A DNA stretch of 15,212 bases, taken from contig JAKLGF010000006.1 of NCBI GenBank assembly GCA_022710815.1, positions 1-15,212 on the forward strand, read 5' to 3'. Of the stretch, positions 7,280-13,687 are shown piece by piece. Made by a program: the position numbers and the translations under genes. The DNA comes from Patescibacteria group bacterium. Its GTDB lineage: Bacteria > Patescibacteriota > Minisyncoccia > Minisyncoccales > JAGOPM01. Each line of letters opens with the position of its first letter. Within the stretch, counting starts at the first letter, position 1. A model generated the notes under the pieces. It was not told where the DNA came from. It searched no databases and saw nothing but the letters and a program-made list of their open reading frames with translations.

Positions 7280-7754
7280 CGCTATTGCTGTCTTGTTATT
7301 GGCAGGAATAGGCTATTACAAGCCGAAAACAGCAGACTGCTACAATGTTGTGTACTATTATGATGGGGATACAGTAAAATTGGATATCAATGGGAAACAA
7401 GAGAAAGTAAGGCTATTGGGCATTGATACTCCAGAAATGAATTATGATTCTGAAAAAGATCCAGACTGCTATGCTAAACAAGCTTCAGAACAATTAAAAA
7501 AAATCATTGGCAATTCTTGTGTTCAAATTAAAACTGATCAATTAGCTGGCCAAAAAGATAAATACGGAAGACTTCTTTTGTATCTTTATCTACCCGATAA
7601 TACTTTTGTTAATATGCAAATGGTTAGCCAAGGCCATGCCTTTTCCTACATTTACAGCGATAATCAATACAAACAAGAGTTTGAACAGGCCCAGCAAGAA
7701 GCCAAAAGCAAACAATTAGGCCTTTGGGGCAAAAATTGCAATTATTTGAAATAA
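7248..7754 (+). CDS. Staphylococcal-nuclease-type thermonuclease, exported or membrane-anchored
   Basis: The 168-residue protein has an N-terminal signal or anchor segment (about 7-24) preceded by Arg and Lys, then an SNase domain. The expected catalytic set is present when aligned with the family: Asp 41 in YDGDTVKL (nuclease D21), Arg 55, Asp 60, Thr 61 and Glu 63 in RLLGIDTPE (R35, D40, T41, E43), and Arg 108 in DKYGRLLLY (R87). SNases use calcium to cleave DNA and RNA, so this is probably an active extracellular nuclease for salvage of nucleic acids. The ATG start overlaps the upstream gene by 32 bases. A TTG at 7272 would shorten the overlap to eight but removes the positively charged start of the signal, so I prefer ATG. 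Confidence 0.92.
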   Translation: MSQIRLKLLISAIAVLLLAGIGYYKPKTADCYNVVYYYDGDTVKLDINGKQEKVRLLGIDTPEMNYDSEKDPDCYAKQASEQLKKIIGNSCVQIKTDQLAGQKDKYGRLLLYLYLPDNTFVNMQMVSQGHAFSYIYSDNQYKQEFEQAQQEAKSKQLGLWGKNCNYLK

Positions 7755-7763
7755 AGATAAAAT
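7736..7763 (+). promoter_or_regulatory. Candidate promoter of the HD-domain gene
   Basis: TTGCAA (7736-7741), a 16-base spacer and TAAAAT (7758-7763). The predicted start at about 7770 coincides with the ATG of the next gene, again implying a leaderless mRNA. The -35 lies within the end of the nuclease gene. Support is the box match only. Confidence 0.35.
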
Positions 7764-7769
7764 TAATAT

Positions 7770-8564
7770 ATGGAATTTAATATACCAGCAGATAATAACA
7801 AAAAATTGGAGAAGATAATTGAAAGAATTAGGATTAGTCCCAAAATGGAAACATTGTTTAGAATGTGCAATGTTACGGCCATAGATAGGCTAGGATTCAA
7901 TGATCATGGGCCAACTCATGTCAGAATTACTGCTAATTCTGCTTTAAGAATTTTGCGTATTTTAATTAGCAAGGGAATTTCTCCTAGTTGTGTTGAGAAC
8001 TATGGCTTGTCAATTGATGATGCTGAAATCATAACTGTTTTGGGAGTCATTTTTCATGATATTGGCCATGTTGTTCATCGCGACAGCCATGAAATAGTAG
8101 GATTGATTGTAGCCCAACCTTTAATCAAAGAATTAATTGATGGAATTTATGATGAATCAACAGAAGTCATTGTTCTAAACGAAGTCCTTCATATTATTTA
8201 CAGCCATGAGCCCAATGTCGTTCCTTTAACCATTGAAGCTGGGGTGGCTAAAGTAGCCGATGCCTTAGATATGGAAAAAGGAAGATCCAGAATTCCTTAC
8301 ACCATTGGGAGCACAAGTATTCATGCCATATCAGCGGCAGCAGTAGATGATGTAATTATTGAAGAGGGAACAGAAAAACCAATTAAGATTATTATCCGAA
8401 TGGAGAATCCAGCTGGAATATTCCAGGCTGGAGAATTGTTCTTAGAGAAATTAGAAACTTCTACTTTAAAAGATCTAGTAGAAGTAGATGCTGTAATTGT
8501 GGACGATGGCCATGAAAAGCACGTGGATATTACTAATAAAGGAAAGGGAAAAGCTAACCACTAA
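7770..8564 (+). CDS. HD-domain metal-dependent phosphohydrolase
   Basis: HD-domain proteins are metal-dependent phosphohydrolases acting on nucleotides or other phosphate esters. The 264-residue protein has the expected order of ligands: His 50 in NDHGPTHV, the His-Asp pair 96-97 in FHDIGHVVH, His 146 in YSHEP, and a late Asp in KVADALDMEKGR (164 or 167). The core spans about 45-175. The C-terminal 90 residues form a predicted alpha/beta tail (IKIIIRMENPAGIFQAGELF). The overall form resembles a stand-alone HD family found in archaea and bacteria, whose substrate I cannot name. No signal peptide is present, so it is cytoplasmic. It ends inside a bidirectional terminator shared with efp. Confidence 0.88.
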   Translation: MEFNIPADNNKKLEKIIERIRISPKMETLFRMCNVTAIDRLGFNDHGPTHVRITANSALRILRILISKGISPSCVENYGLSIDDAEIITVLGVIFHDIGHVVHRDSHEIVGLIVAQPLIKELIDGIYDESTEVIVLNEVLHIIYSHEPNVVPLTIEAGVAKVADALDMEKGRSRIPYTIGSTSIHAISAAAVDDVIIEEGTEKPIKIIIRMENPAGIFQAGELFLEKLETSTLKDLVEVDAVIVDDGHEKHVDITNKGKGKANH

Positions 8565-8589
8565 AAAACTCCCCGTAAGGGGAGTTTTT
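8564..8589. terminator. Bidirectional terminator between the HD gene and efp
   Basis: An 11-base perfect stem, AAAAACTCCCC/GGGGAGTTTTT with a GTAA loop, is flanked by A's and T's, so it works in both directions. It overlaps the last base of the HD-gene stop and lies three bases beyond the efp stop, serving two convergent genes. Confidence 0.92.
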
Positions 8590-8592
8590 AAA

Positions 8593-9150
8593 TTACAATC
8601 TTTCGCAATAGAGATCAGTTTCGGTATTGATTCTGATCACATCTCCTTCATTAATGAAATCAGGGACATTGATCTTTAATCCGGTTTCTACTGTTACTGT
8701 TTTAGTAGCAGCTCCAGCTGTGTTTCCTTTTAATCCTGGAGGGGCTTCAGTAACTTTGAGGTCAACTTTCTTAGGCAATTCAATCTTCAAGCATTCTCCT
8801 TCAACATAGAGTAATCTTAATTCCATTTTTTCTTTGAGGTATCCGATTTCATGCTCTAAGTTTTCTAAGGGAATGCTAACTCTTTCATTGCCTTTTGTGG
8901 TCAAAAAGACTCCTGATTTTCTGTCTTTGTACAAGAAAGTAGCGTCCTTTTTTTCAAATTCAACGTCTTCAAAATTCTCTCCTGACTTATATGTCTGTTC
9001 CATTGTGCGGCCGTCTTTGAGATTGCGCAATTTGGTGCGGGTGAAAGCTGATCCTTTTCCAGGATTTACGAATTGGTATTCGGCTATTTCCCAATAATTG
9101 CCGTCAATTTTGACAACAACGCCTTTGGTGAAGTCTGCTGTGGTTATCAT
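8593..9150 (-). CDS. efp: Translation elongation factor P
   Basis: EF-P binds between the ribosomal P and E sites and relieves stalling at consecutive prolines. The 185-residue protein has the three-domain EF-P plan: a KOW-like N-terminal domain, then two OB folds. The modified loop is FVNPGKGSAF, with Lys 32 at the position of E. coli Lys 34, the residue that receives (beta-)lysine. The C-terminal signature NTAGAATKTVTVETG and VPDFINEGDVIRINTET is intact. It is the downstream gene of a two-gene minus-strand unit with epmA, 47 bases apart, and faces the HD gene across a shared terminator. No Shine-Dalgarno sequence is visible upstream of the ATG. Confidence 0.97.
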   Translation of the reverse strand: MITTADFTKGVVVKIDGNYWEIAEYQFVNPGKGSAFTRTKLRNLKDGRTMEQTYKSGENFEDVEFEKKDATFLYKDRKSGVFLTTKGNERVSIPLENLEHEIGYLKEKMELRLLYVEGECLKIELPKKVDLKVTEAPPGLKGNTAGAATKTVTVETGLKINVPDFINEGDVIRINTETDLYCERL

Positions 9151-9197
9151 AGTATTTTGTTATTACAGTGTTATTTAACCAAAAATGTGGGGTTTGG

Positions 9198-10244
9198 TCA
9201 AGGTTTTTGGATATCAAACAAATCATGATCTGGGAAGGGGAGTAAATCATTGATATCTTTAATATCTAGCATTAGCATTTGGAGCCTATCTACTCCGACT
9301 GCGATTCCTGAAGAATTAGGAACTCCCATTTTAAGGGCTTTGATGAATTCCATATCAATAGGCAATATTTCTTTGCCCAAAACTCCACGTAATTTCTGTT
9401 CTTCCTCTAATCTTTTTAATTGTTCCTCTCCATCAACTAATTCAGAAAAACAATTTCCAATTTCAATTCCTCCGATATAGTATTCAAATCGTTCGGCATA
9501 CCAGGGATCATGCGCGCAAGGTTTGGATAAGGCAGCCTGGGGCAAAGGATATTCGCAGAGAATAATTGGTCTGTCTTTGGGGAAATTAGGCTCAACTTCA
9601 TTTAAGAACATTAAATAGAAAACATCATCCCAAGTAGCATTGTCTGCTACTTTGTATCCTTTATCTAAAGCCGTCTTTTTAATCTGTTCCAATTCCTTGT
9701 TTTCATTTAAATCAAAATTGGCATATTTCTGACAAGCTTCCCTGACTGTCATTCTTTGCCAAGGCTTGGCTAATTCAATTTCCTGGCCCTGGTATTTTAT
9801 CTTTGTTGTGCCATGTAATTTTTTAGCTAAGTAAATTGCCAAGTCTTCTACATCTTCCATGATAGCAGTGTAGTCAGCATTGGCCCTGTACCATTCTAAA
9901 ATAGTGAATTCAATATTATGGGTTCCTCCAAAACTTTCTCCTCCTCGGAAAGCAGAAGCCATGTTGTAGATTTTCTCAAATCCAGCTGAGAGCATTTTTT
10001 TCATTGAGTATTCTGGAGAAGTAGAAAGATAGCCTCGGTATTTATTCCTTCTTTCATCATAAAGATCTAATCCTATTTGCTCCAAATATGGTTCCATGCC
10101 TGGGCAAGCCAAGAGCAGGGGACATTGGATTTCATAGAATTCTTGATTATCAAAGAATTCTCTGATCCAGCGGAACAAGAGAGATCTATTGATTTCCCTT
10201 TGTTTTAATTCTGGATTATTGCGTATCTTTTCCCAGTTTTTCAT
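9198..10244 (-). CDS. epmA: EF-P lysine lysyltransferase EpmA (GenX/PoxA), lysyl-tRNA-synthetase-like
   Basis: The 348-residue protein is a class II lysyl-tRNA synthetase catalytic domain without the N-terminal tRNA anticodon-binding domain, the hallmark of EpmA (E. coli 325 residues). Motif 2 is FRGGESFGGTHNIEFTILEWY (about 99-119), the core has SPEYSMKKMLSAG (76-88), FEYYIGGIEIGNCFSEL (253-269) binds the amino acid, and motif 3 is SSGIAVGVDRLQML (311-324). Ala 315 takes the place of the LysRS glycine, as Ala 298 does in E. coli EpmA, where it relates to (R)-beta-lysine preference. Its location directly upstream of efp on the same strand strongly supports the role. EpmB, the lysine 2,3-aminomutase, is not in the window. 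The stop is TGA. Confidence 0.93.
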   Translation of the reverse strand: MKNWEKIRNNPELKQREINRSLLFRWIREFFDNQEFYEIQCPLLLACPGMEPYLEQIGLDLYDERRNKYRGYLSTSPEYSMKKMLSAGFEKIYNMASAFRGGESFGGTHNIEFTILEWYRANADYTAIMEDVEDLAIYLAKKLHGTTKIKYQGQEIELAKPWQRMTVREACQKYANFDLNENKELEQIKKTALDKGYKVADNATWDDVFYLMFLNEVEPNFPKDRPIILCEYPLPQAALSKPCAHDPWYAERFEYYIGGIEIGNCFSELVDGEEQLKRLEEEQKLRGVLGKEILPIDMEFIKALKMGVPNSSGIAVGVDRLQMLMLDIKDINDLLPFPDHDLFDIQKP

Positions 10245-10259
10245 AGTGTTTGATAAAAA

Positions 10260-10288
10260 ATCATACCACTAACAGTCAAAGATGTAAA
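10260..10288 (-). promoter_or_regulatory. epmA-efp promoter
   Basis: On the minus strand, TTTACA (10283-10288), a 17-base spacer and TATGAT (10260-10265) with the extended TGG. The start would be near 10253, about nine bases before the epmA ATG, leaving no room for a normal Shine-Dalgarno leader. Confidence 0.75.
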
Positions 10289-10289
10289 C

Positions 10290-10319
10290 TTGACACACTG
10301 CAATAATTTATGCTATAAA
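10290..10319 (+). promoter_or_regulatory. Promoter of the acetyltransferase gene
   Basis: A perfect TTGACA (10290-10295), an 18-base spacer and TATAAA (10314-10319) with extended TGC. The two divergent promoters have their -35 boxes one base apart, back to back. The leader of about 27 bases includes AAGGAGG at 10341-10347. Confidence 0.82.
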
Positions 10320-10352
10320 TCAACAGACTAATATTTAGCAAAGGAGGCTAAA

Positions 10353-10949
10353 TTGAAAGAATTGATCATTAAATCTTACGATGGTACTGAGGCAATGTAC
10401 AATCAGCTTCTCAGGCTCAGAGCAGATGTCTGGCTCACTCCAGAAGAAAAGGCCAAGCTGGGAATGGATCTCTCAGGACTGGGAGAACTCCAAGACCTCA
10501 TGATCTCTAGCCCTCTCTTTATCTGCCAGATGGGATATCTGATAGAAAGTGGCCTTGAGATTCCTGTCACTTATGCTCTGGGCTATCTCATGACATCGCC
10601 CAAAGATCTGCATGCCAAACCCGAGGTAATCATTTCTGAGCAATGCCATGCACTAGACCATCTTTTTAAAAGAAATGGTCAGCCTCAGAATGTTTTCTGC
10701 TACAATGGAGCAGGGACTCATCCTGATCACAGAAACAAGGGGTATGCCACTCAGGTAATCCAGGCTAGAGAAGTCCAGTTGTTCGCCAATGTTGAGAAAT
10801 ATAATATTGGCCATGCCTTTCTCTACACTTGGGAAGGATCTGTTCCCAGAGAATCCAAAAAAGACATGGAAATGCTTGAGGGAATTGATCTCGCGGATCC
10901 CAAGAAGATTATTGGCATCAGAAATTTACTGTGGCCAAGAGGGAAGTAA
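10353..10949 (+). CDS. GNAT-like acetyltransferase, TTG start
   Basis: The start is TTG 10353, set by AAGGAGG (10341-10347) five bases upstream. The 198-residue product carries a GNAT acetyl-CoA-binding motif, GAGTHPDHRNKGYAT (119-133), where the Arg/Asn-Lys-Gly-Tyr-Ala loop would hold the pyrophosphate of acetyl-CoA. A conserved-looking YALGYLM strand lies before it and YNIGHAFLYTWEG after it, consistent with motif B. The acceptor substrate is unknown. The N-terminal 60 residues are helical. Leucine codons are 10 CTC, 6 CTG, 4 CTT, 2 TTG, 1 CTA and only 1 TTA, counting the second codon onward, unlike the left half of the window. It is a single-gene unit between its own promoter and terminator. 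Confidence 0.78.
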   Translation: MKELIIKSYDGTEAMYNQLLRLRADVWLTPEEKAKLGMDLSGLGELQDLMISSPLFICQMGYLIESGLEIPVTYALGYLMTSPKDLHAKPEVIISEQCHALDHLFKRNGQPQNVFCYNGAGTHPDHRNKGYATQVIQAREVQLFANVEKYNIGHAFLYTWEGSVPRESKKDMEMLEGIDLADPKKIIGIRNLLWPRGK

Positions 10950-10965
10950 AACCATCAACAAAACA

Positions 10966-10994
10966 AAAAGGCTCTGCATAAAGCAGGGCCTTTT
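10966..10994 (+). terminator. Terminator after the acetyltransferase gene
   Basis: GGCTCTGC (10970-10977) pairs with GCAGGGCC (10983-10990) with one T-G wobble. Four A's before and four T's after extend the stem, and the loop is ATAAA. The next promoter's -35 box starts five bases after the T run. Confidence 0.9.
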
Positions 10995-10998
10995 AATG

Positions 10999-11026
10999 TT
11001 GACTTTTCCTGGAAATATGATATAAT
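10999..11026 (+). promoter_or_regulatory. Promoter of the four-gene secreted-protein unit
   Basis: TTGACT (10999-11004), a 16-base spacer and a perfect TATAAT (11021-11026) with a TGA extension. The leader of about 50 bases ends in AGGAGGT at 11074-11080. It reads through 11086-13059. Confidence 0.8.
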
Positions 11027-11085
11027 GTAAGAGTGAAATGAAGTAGTTTTTTACCAATTTTAAACATACCACTAGGAGGTGGAAA

Positions 11086-11865
11086 GTGAGAAAAATCGTA
11101 GTTTTTGCTGTTGCAGTCATTGTTCTGGCTGTTGGTATTTGCCCAGCTAGAGCTGAGCTCAATGAGATCCCAGTCAAAATTTTTGCCCCAGAGTTTCTTT
11201 CCAACAAGGTGTTTTTCAAGGCCATTGCGCCCACCAAAGACCCCTTGAGTAAAGATCCTTTGACTGTGAAGTCCTTGGATTTTCATTTCCTTCTCAGAGG
11301 AGAAAGAATGAAAATATCTGGAATCTATGATTCCGGATCCTGGAAAGCTAGCTTCTTCAAGAAGTATACTTTCAAGGACATCAGTGCAGTCTGGGTTGAT
11401 GTTGCCTACAAAGAATGTGGGACAGCTGGACATGGATTTGCTGATATGATTGATGGTTTTTCTTGTAAGACTGATCAGACACCAAGACACAGAAGTTACA
11501 CCATCAAGCAAGCAATCCTAACAGACAACCAGTTGGTTGTTAAGTTTTTGACCAATCCTGTTTCAGGATGGGAAGTGGTCAAAGACAAAAGTCCTCAGAT
11601 CAAAATGATCTGGTTGGAAACTTCAGAATGGGTTGGAATACATTACAACTCAAGTGATGTTGAAAAAAGAAAAGATAATATGGTTCGCTGTTATGCCAAA
11701 TGGAGTGATCAAGAAAAACTTTGGATTTGCCAGATCCGCTACACAGCTGATTCTGGATCAGAGTTTCCTGTTTGGCATCAGCCCCATGTTTTCACCAGTG
11801 TCATCAACAAGACCAAGACTGTAAAAGAAAAATGGTGGCAGCCCGTGAAGCTGACTAAACAATAA
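11086..11865 (+). CDS. Secreted protein of unknown function with four cysteines, GTG start
   Basis: GTG 11086 is set by AGGAGG six bases upstream. The 259-residue product starts with a clear Sec signal peptide: Arg-Lys at positions 2-3, a hydrophobic core of about 4-19, and an Ala-Arg-Ala cleavage site at 21-23. The mature part has four cysteines (about 111, 127, 202 and 215), enough for two disulfides, and is rich in Trp, Lys and beta-strand-like segments (MKISGIYDSGSW, VVKFLTNPVSGW, IKMIWLETSEWVGIHY). I recognise no family. It heads a four-gene unit with a putative lipoprotein immediately downstream, so a cell-surface role is likely. No TTA leucine codon occurs among its 14 leucines, unlike the left half. 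Its stop is fused to the next Shine-Dalgarno sequence. Confidence 0.82.
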   Translation: MRKIVVFAVAVIVLAVGICPARAELNEIPVKIFAPEFLSNKVFFKAIAPTKDPLSKDPLTVKSLDFHFLLRGERMKISGIYDSGSWKASFFKKYTFKDISAVWVDVAYKECGTAGHGFADMIDGFSCKTDQTPRHRSYTIKQAILTDNQLVVKFLTNPVSGWEVVKDKSPQIKMIWLETSEWVGIHYNSSDVEKRKDNMVRCYAKWSDQEKLWICQIRYTADSGSEFPVWHQPHVFTSVINKTKTVKEKWWQPVKLTKQ

Positions 11866-11876
11866 AGGAGGACTCA

Positions 11877-12305
11877 TTGAAAAGAATCATTGTTGCTGCT
11901 TTGTTTGTTTTTGTATTTTGTTCTTGCTCTAATCCAGAATTGGTTTGGCAAGAACAAGAACCAATCCAGATCAGGATTGTTAGGCAGTTTGTAGCGCCTC
12001 AGTCTGCGCAACTGCTTAATGATCCCAGATTACCCAAGGAAGCTGTCAGGCTTTTCTGGGGAATTGATCTGACTAGAATTGATTGGACACAATACCAATC
12101 AGTTCAGCTGAGAGTGTTTTTGCCAGAAGAGCAAAAGCACCCAGTAGTCATTCATCTGGATAAAAAATCCAAGGAAGAATCGATGATAGCTTTTTTCCCA
12201 CACCGGTACTATAACTACCAGGTTGTTGGAAAGCTGATCAATCCCAAAACAATTGCTTACCAAGCAATTCAAGAAGGCAGAGTAATTCCTGCCCAACACT
12301 TGTAA
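11877..12305 (+). CDS. Putative lipoprotein of unknown function, TTG start
   Basis: TTG 11877 is set by AAGGAGG (11865-11871), which overlaps the upstream TAA stop. The 142-residue product has Lys-Arg at positions 2-3, a hydrophobic stretch (4-14) and then Phe-Cys-Ser-Cys-Ser at 14-18. Cys 17 with Ser at -1 fits a relaxed lipobox, with Cys 15 as an alternative, so lipid anchoring is probable but not certain. The mature part has a mixed alpha/beta look with FLPEEQKHPVVIHLDKKS and a Tyr-rich FFPHRYYNYQVVGK. No known domain is recognised. The position after a secreted protein suggests that the two work at the envelope. Confidence 0.75.
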   Translation: MKRIIVAALFVFVFCSCSNPELVWQEQEPIQIRIVRQFVAPQSAQLLNDPRLPKEAVRLFWGIDLTRIDWTQYQSVQLRVFLPEEQKHPVVIHLDKKSKEESMIAFFPHRYYNYQVVGKLINPKTIAYQAIQEGRVIPAQHL

Positions 12306-12316
12306 GGAGGAAAACA

Positions 12317-12778
12317 ATGTTGAAATTCTTAAACATTGAGCAGAATGATTTGCTCAAAGAGCAGATCAAAGAGATTCTCAAAGAAGATCACTTCAAATCA
12401 TACAAGAATGATCTTCCGGGATTCCCATCCAAAATGATGGTAGGAAAGAATGAGTTCGTCCTTTCTTCACAATACAGCCCATTGGAACAGGGAATGCCTG
12501 ACTATTCCACCATCACAATTTCCAAATCCCCCTATTGCAACAACCTTGACTGCCAAGCCTTCTTTGCTGAAGTGTTTGGACCAGAAGGCAAGATTCTCCT
12601 GGATCAATCCGGAGAAATTATTGCCAGGGTTGACAAGAGCAGTTCCGGTGAAATCAGTATCATCAGCAAACCCAGCGAAGACAGGGGATGGGCGATTATA
12701 AACGTTCTGGCAGCTTTCAAGAATTGCATCAAGCCTTTAGTTGATGAAGGTTTGGTCGTTTTCATTGGATTGCATTAG
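12317..12778 (+). CDS. Hypothetical protein, 153 residues
   Basis: ATG 12317 follows AAGGAGG (12304-12310) by six bases. The Shine-Dalgarno sequence contains the preceding TAA stop. The product has no signal peptide. It opens with a charged helix (LLKEQIKEILKEDHF) and then a predominantly beta region. Cys-Asn-Asn-Leu-Asp-Cys at about 74-79 has a CxxxxC spacing. The last 30 residues (WAIINVLAAFKNCIKPLVDEG) are helical. The middle VFGPEGKILLDQSGEIIARVDK is strand-turn-strand and could be a small domain of the kind seen in sensor or ligand-binding proteins. I recognise no family. It is translated with the two surface genes before it and the 90-residue gene after it. Confidence 0.75.
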   Translation: MLKFLNIEQNDLLKEQIKEILKEDHFKSYKNDLPGFPSKMMVGKNEFVLSSQYSPLEQGMPDYSTITISKSPYCNNLDCQAFFAEVFGPEGKILLDQSGEIIARVDKSSSGEISIISKPSEDRGWAIINVLAAFKNCIKPLVDEGLVVFIGLH

Positions 12779-12786
12779 GAGGGAAC

Positions 12787-13059
12787 TTGGGGACATCTTT
12801 AGCCACAATTCACTCGATAAACAATCCTAAAGAAGCAGCAGCTTTTCTGGAACAGCACAAAAATGACCTTATTGCCCAGGGAGAAAAGAATCCCCAAGCC
12901 AAGGTCTGCCAAAACATCCGGACAGCTATTGATTCGCTACCTAGCAACTTGAAGATGATGTGGTATGGTGTAATGTCTAGCAAAGGCTACACTAAATCCT
13001 TTGACGAGTTCAAAAAAGAACAAGCACTCAAGGAGGTGCAAGGCCAAATAGACTATTAA
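12787..13059 (+). CDS. Hypothetical protein, 90 residues, TTG start
   Basis: The start TTG 12787 is set by AGGAGGG (12777-12783), which contains the preceding TAG stop. The spacing of four bases is a little short, and no better start codon follows nearby. The 90-residue product is mostly helical and charged, with segments such as NPKEAAAFLEQHKNDLIAQG and FDEFKKEQALKEVQGQ, and one Cys. It has no signal peptide or membrane segment. The size and charge suit a small cytoplasmic accessory or regulatory protein, but no family is recognised. A terminator follows 12 bases after the stop, so this is the last gene of the unit from 11086. Confidence 0.68.
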   Translation: MGTSLATIHSINNPKEAAAFLEQHKNDLIAQGEKNPQAKVCQNIRTAIDSLPSNLKMMWYGVMSSKGYTKSFDEFKKEQALKEVQGQIDY

Positions 13060-13066
13060 AAAAGCA

Positions 13067-13095
13067 AAAAAGCCCTTGGGAATCCAAGGGCTTTT
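13067..13095 (+). terminator. Terminator ending the 11086-13059 unit
   Basis: AGCCCTTGG (13071-13079) pairs perfectly with CCAAGGGCT (13084-13092) around a GAAT loop, with flanking A's and T's lengthening the stem. The following promoter begins about eight bases after the T run. Confidence 0.93.
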
Positions 13096-13108
13096 AATAT
13101 ACTTGACA
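13090..13108 (+). repeat. Terminator-promoter junction repeat, copy 1
   Basis: The 19-base string running from the end of the terminator stem through the T run, AATATAC and TTGACA is the same as 15106-15124 except for one base (A at 13101, G in the other copy). Both join a terminator to a -35 box. Confidence 0.7.
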
Positions 13109-13130
13109 CTTTTTTTAAAAGTAGTACAGT
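13103..13130 (+). promoter_or_regulatory. Promoter of the 116-residue gene
   Basis: A perfect TTGACA (13103-13108), a 16-base spacer rich in T and A, and TACAGT (13125-13130) as a fair -10. The start would lie near 13137, with a leader of about 50 bases. Confidence 0.65.
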
Positions 13131-13186
13131 GTATTCTGTTGTCTCAAAATAGCTTTTTTGAAAACATAATGAAAGGGTAGGTAAAG

Positions 13187-13537
13187 ATGGGCAAAATTGC
13201 ACATTCTAATATTCCTCCAATTTCTAGTAATTGGATTGCCATGATGAGTATTCCTTACAGGGATATTTCAATCACAGCTCTTTGCTACAGGCGGAGAGAC
13301 CTTAATGGTACCAAGTGGGAAATTGTTCCTCAAAAGCCGACCTGTTCTGGGTCAGATTTCCAGGAACAAGGTTCTCTCTTGATCAAAGATCTAGAAGCCA
13401 ATCTTGGGCCAAGATTGCTCAGCACATCTCTGACAGAAGAGAAGATTTCGGTTGTCATCGATCCGCACATCCAAACTTGGGAGTTTCGCAACATTCTTAA
13501 GAAAGGATGTCAGCAGGGAAATCAAAAGATTGCCTAG
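13187..13537 (+). CDS. Hypothetical protein, 116 residues
   Basis: The start ATG 13187 is preceded by GGGTAGGTAAAG, a weaker Shine-Dalgarno sequence than in neighbouring genes. The 116-residue product has no signal peptide. The N-terminal half is hydrophobic/polar alternating (ISSNWIAMMSIPYRDISITALCYRRRD), suggestive of beta strands. The C-terminal half contains ISVVIDPHIQTWEFRNILKKG, a strand and helix. Cysteines are at about 33, 53 and 108. No family is recognised. It is a single-gene unit with its own promoter and terminator. The compact arrangement shared with its neighbours is the main argument that it is real. Confidence 0.65.
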   Translation: MGKIAHSNIPPISSNWIAMMSIPYRDISITALCYRRRDLNGTKWEIVPQKPTCSGSDFQEQGSLLIKDLEANLGPRLLSTSLTEEKISVVIDPHIQTWEFRNILKKGCQQGNQKIA

Positions 13538-13550
13538 CCACAAACCAAAA

Positions 13551-13577
13551 AAAGCCGCTTGCTTGCAAGCGGTTTTT
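13551..13577 (+). terminator. Terminator after the 116-residue gene
   Basis: CCGCTTG (13555-13561) pairs with CAAGCGG (13566-13572), loop CTTG, followed by TTTTT and preceded by a run of A's. The next TTGACA starts four bases after the T run. Confidence 0.92.
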
Positions 13578-13580
13578 CAT

Positions 13581-13609
13581 TTGACACGAAAGCAATTTGA
13601 TGTTATTGT
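13581..13609 (+). promoter_or_regulatory. Promoter of the zinc-ribbon gene pair
   Basis: A perfect TTGACA (13581-13586), a 17-base spacer and TATTGT (13604-13609) with a TGT extension. The leader of about 72 bases contains a small hairpin, TGGCT-TTG-AGCCA (13628-13640), and ends in AAGGAGG (13674-13680). Confidence 0.72.
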
Positions 13610-13687
13610 ATGTTTGTTGAAATAAACTGGCTTTGAGCCATTCATATCGTAAATTTACATTTTAATCAAAGACAAGGAGGACTGAAA

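Noticed and set aside
10926..11511. Minus-strand open frames opposite the secreted-protein gene
   Set aside because: They overlap a plus-strand gene with signal peptide, Shine-Dalgarno and promoter, and show no motif of their own.
13628..13640. Hairpin in the zinc-ribbon gene leader as a riboswitch
   Set aside because: The stem is only five base pairs with a three-base loop, there is no terminator or sequester arm, and no known riboswitch core is visible.
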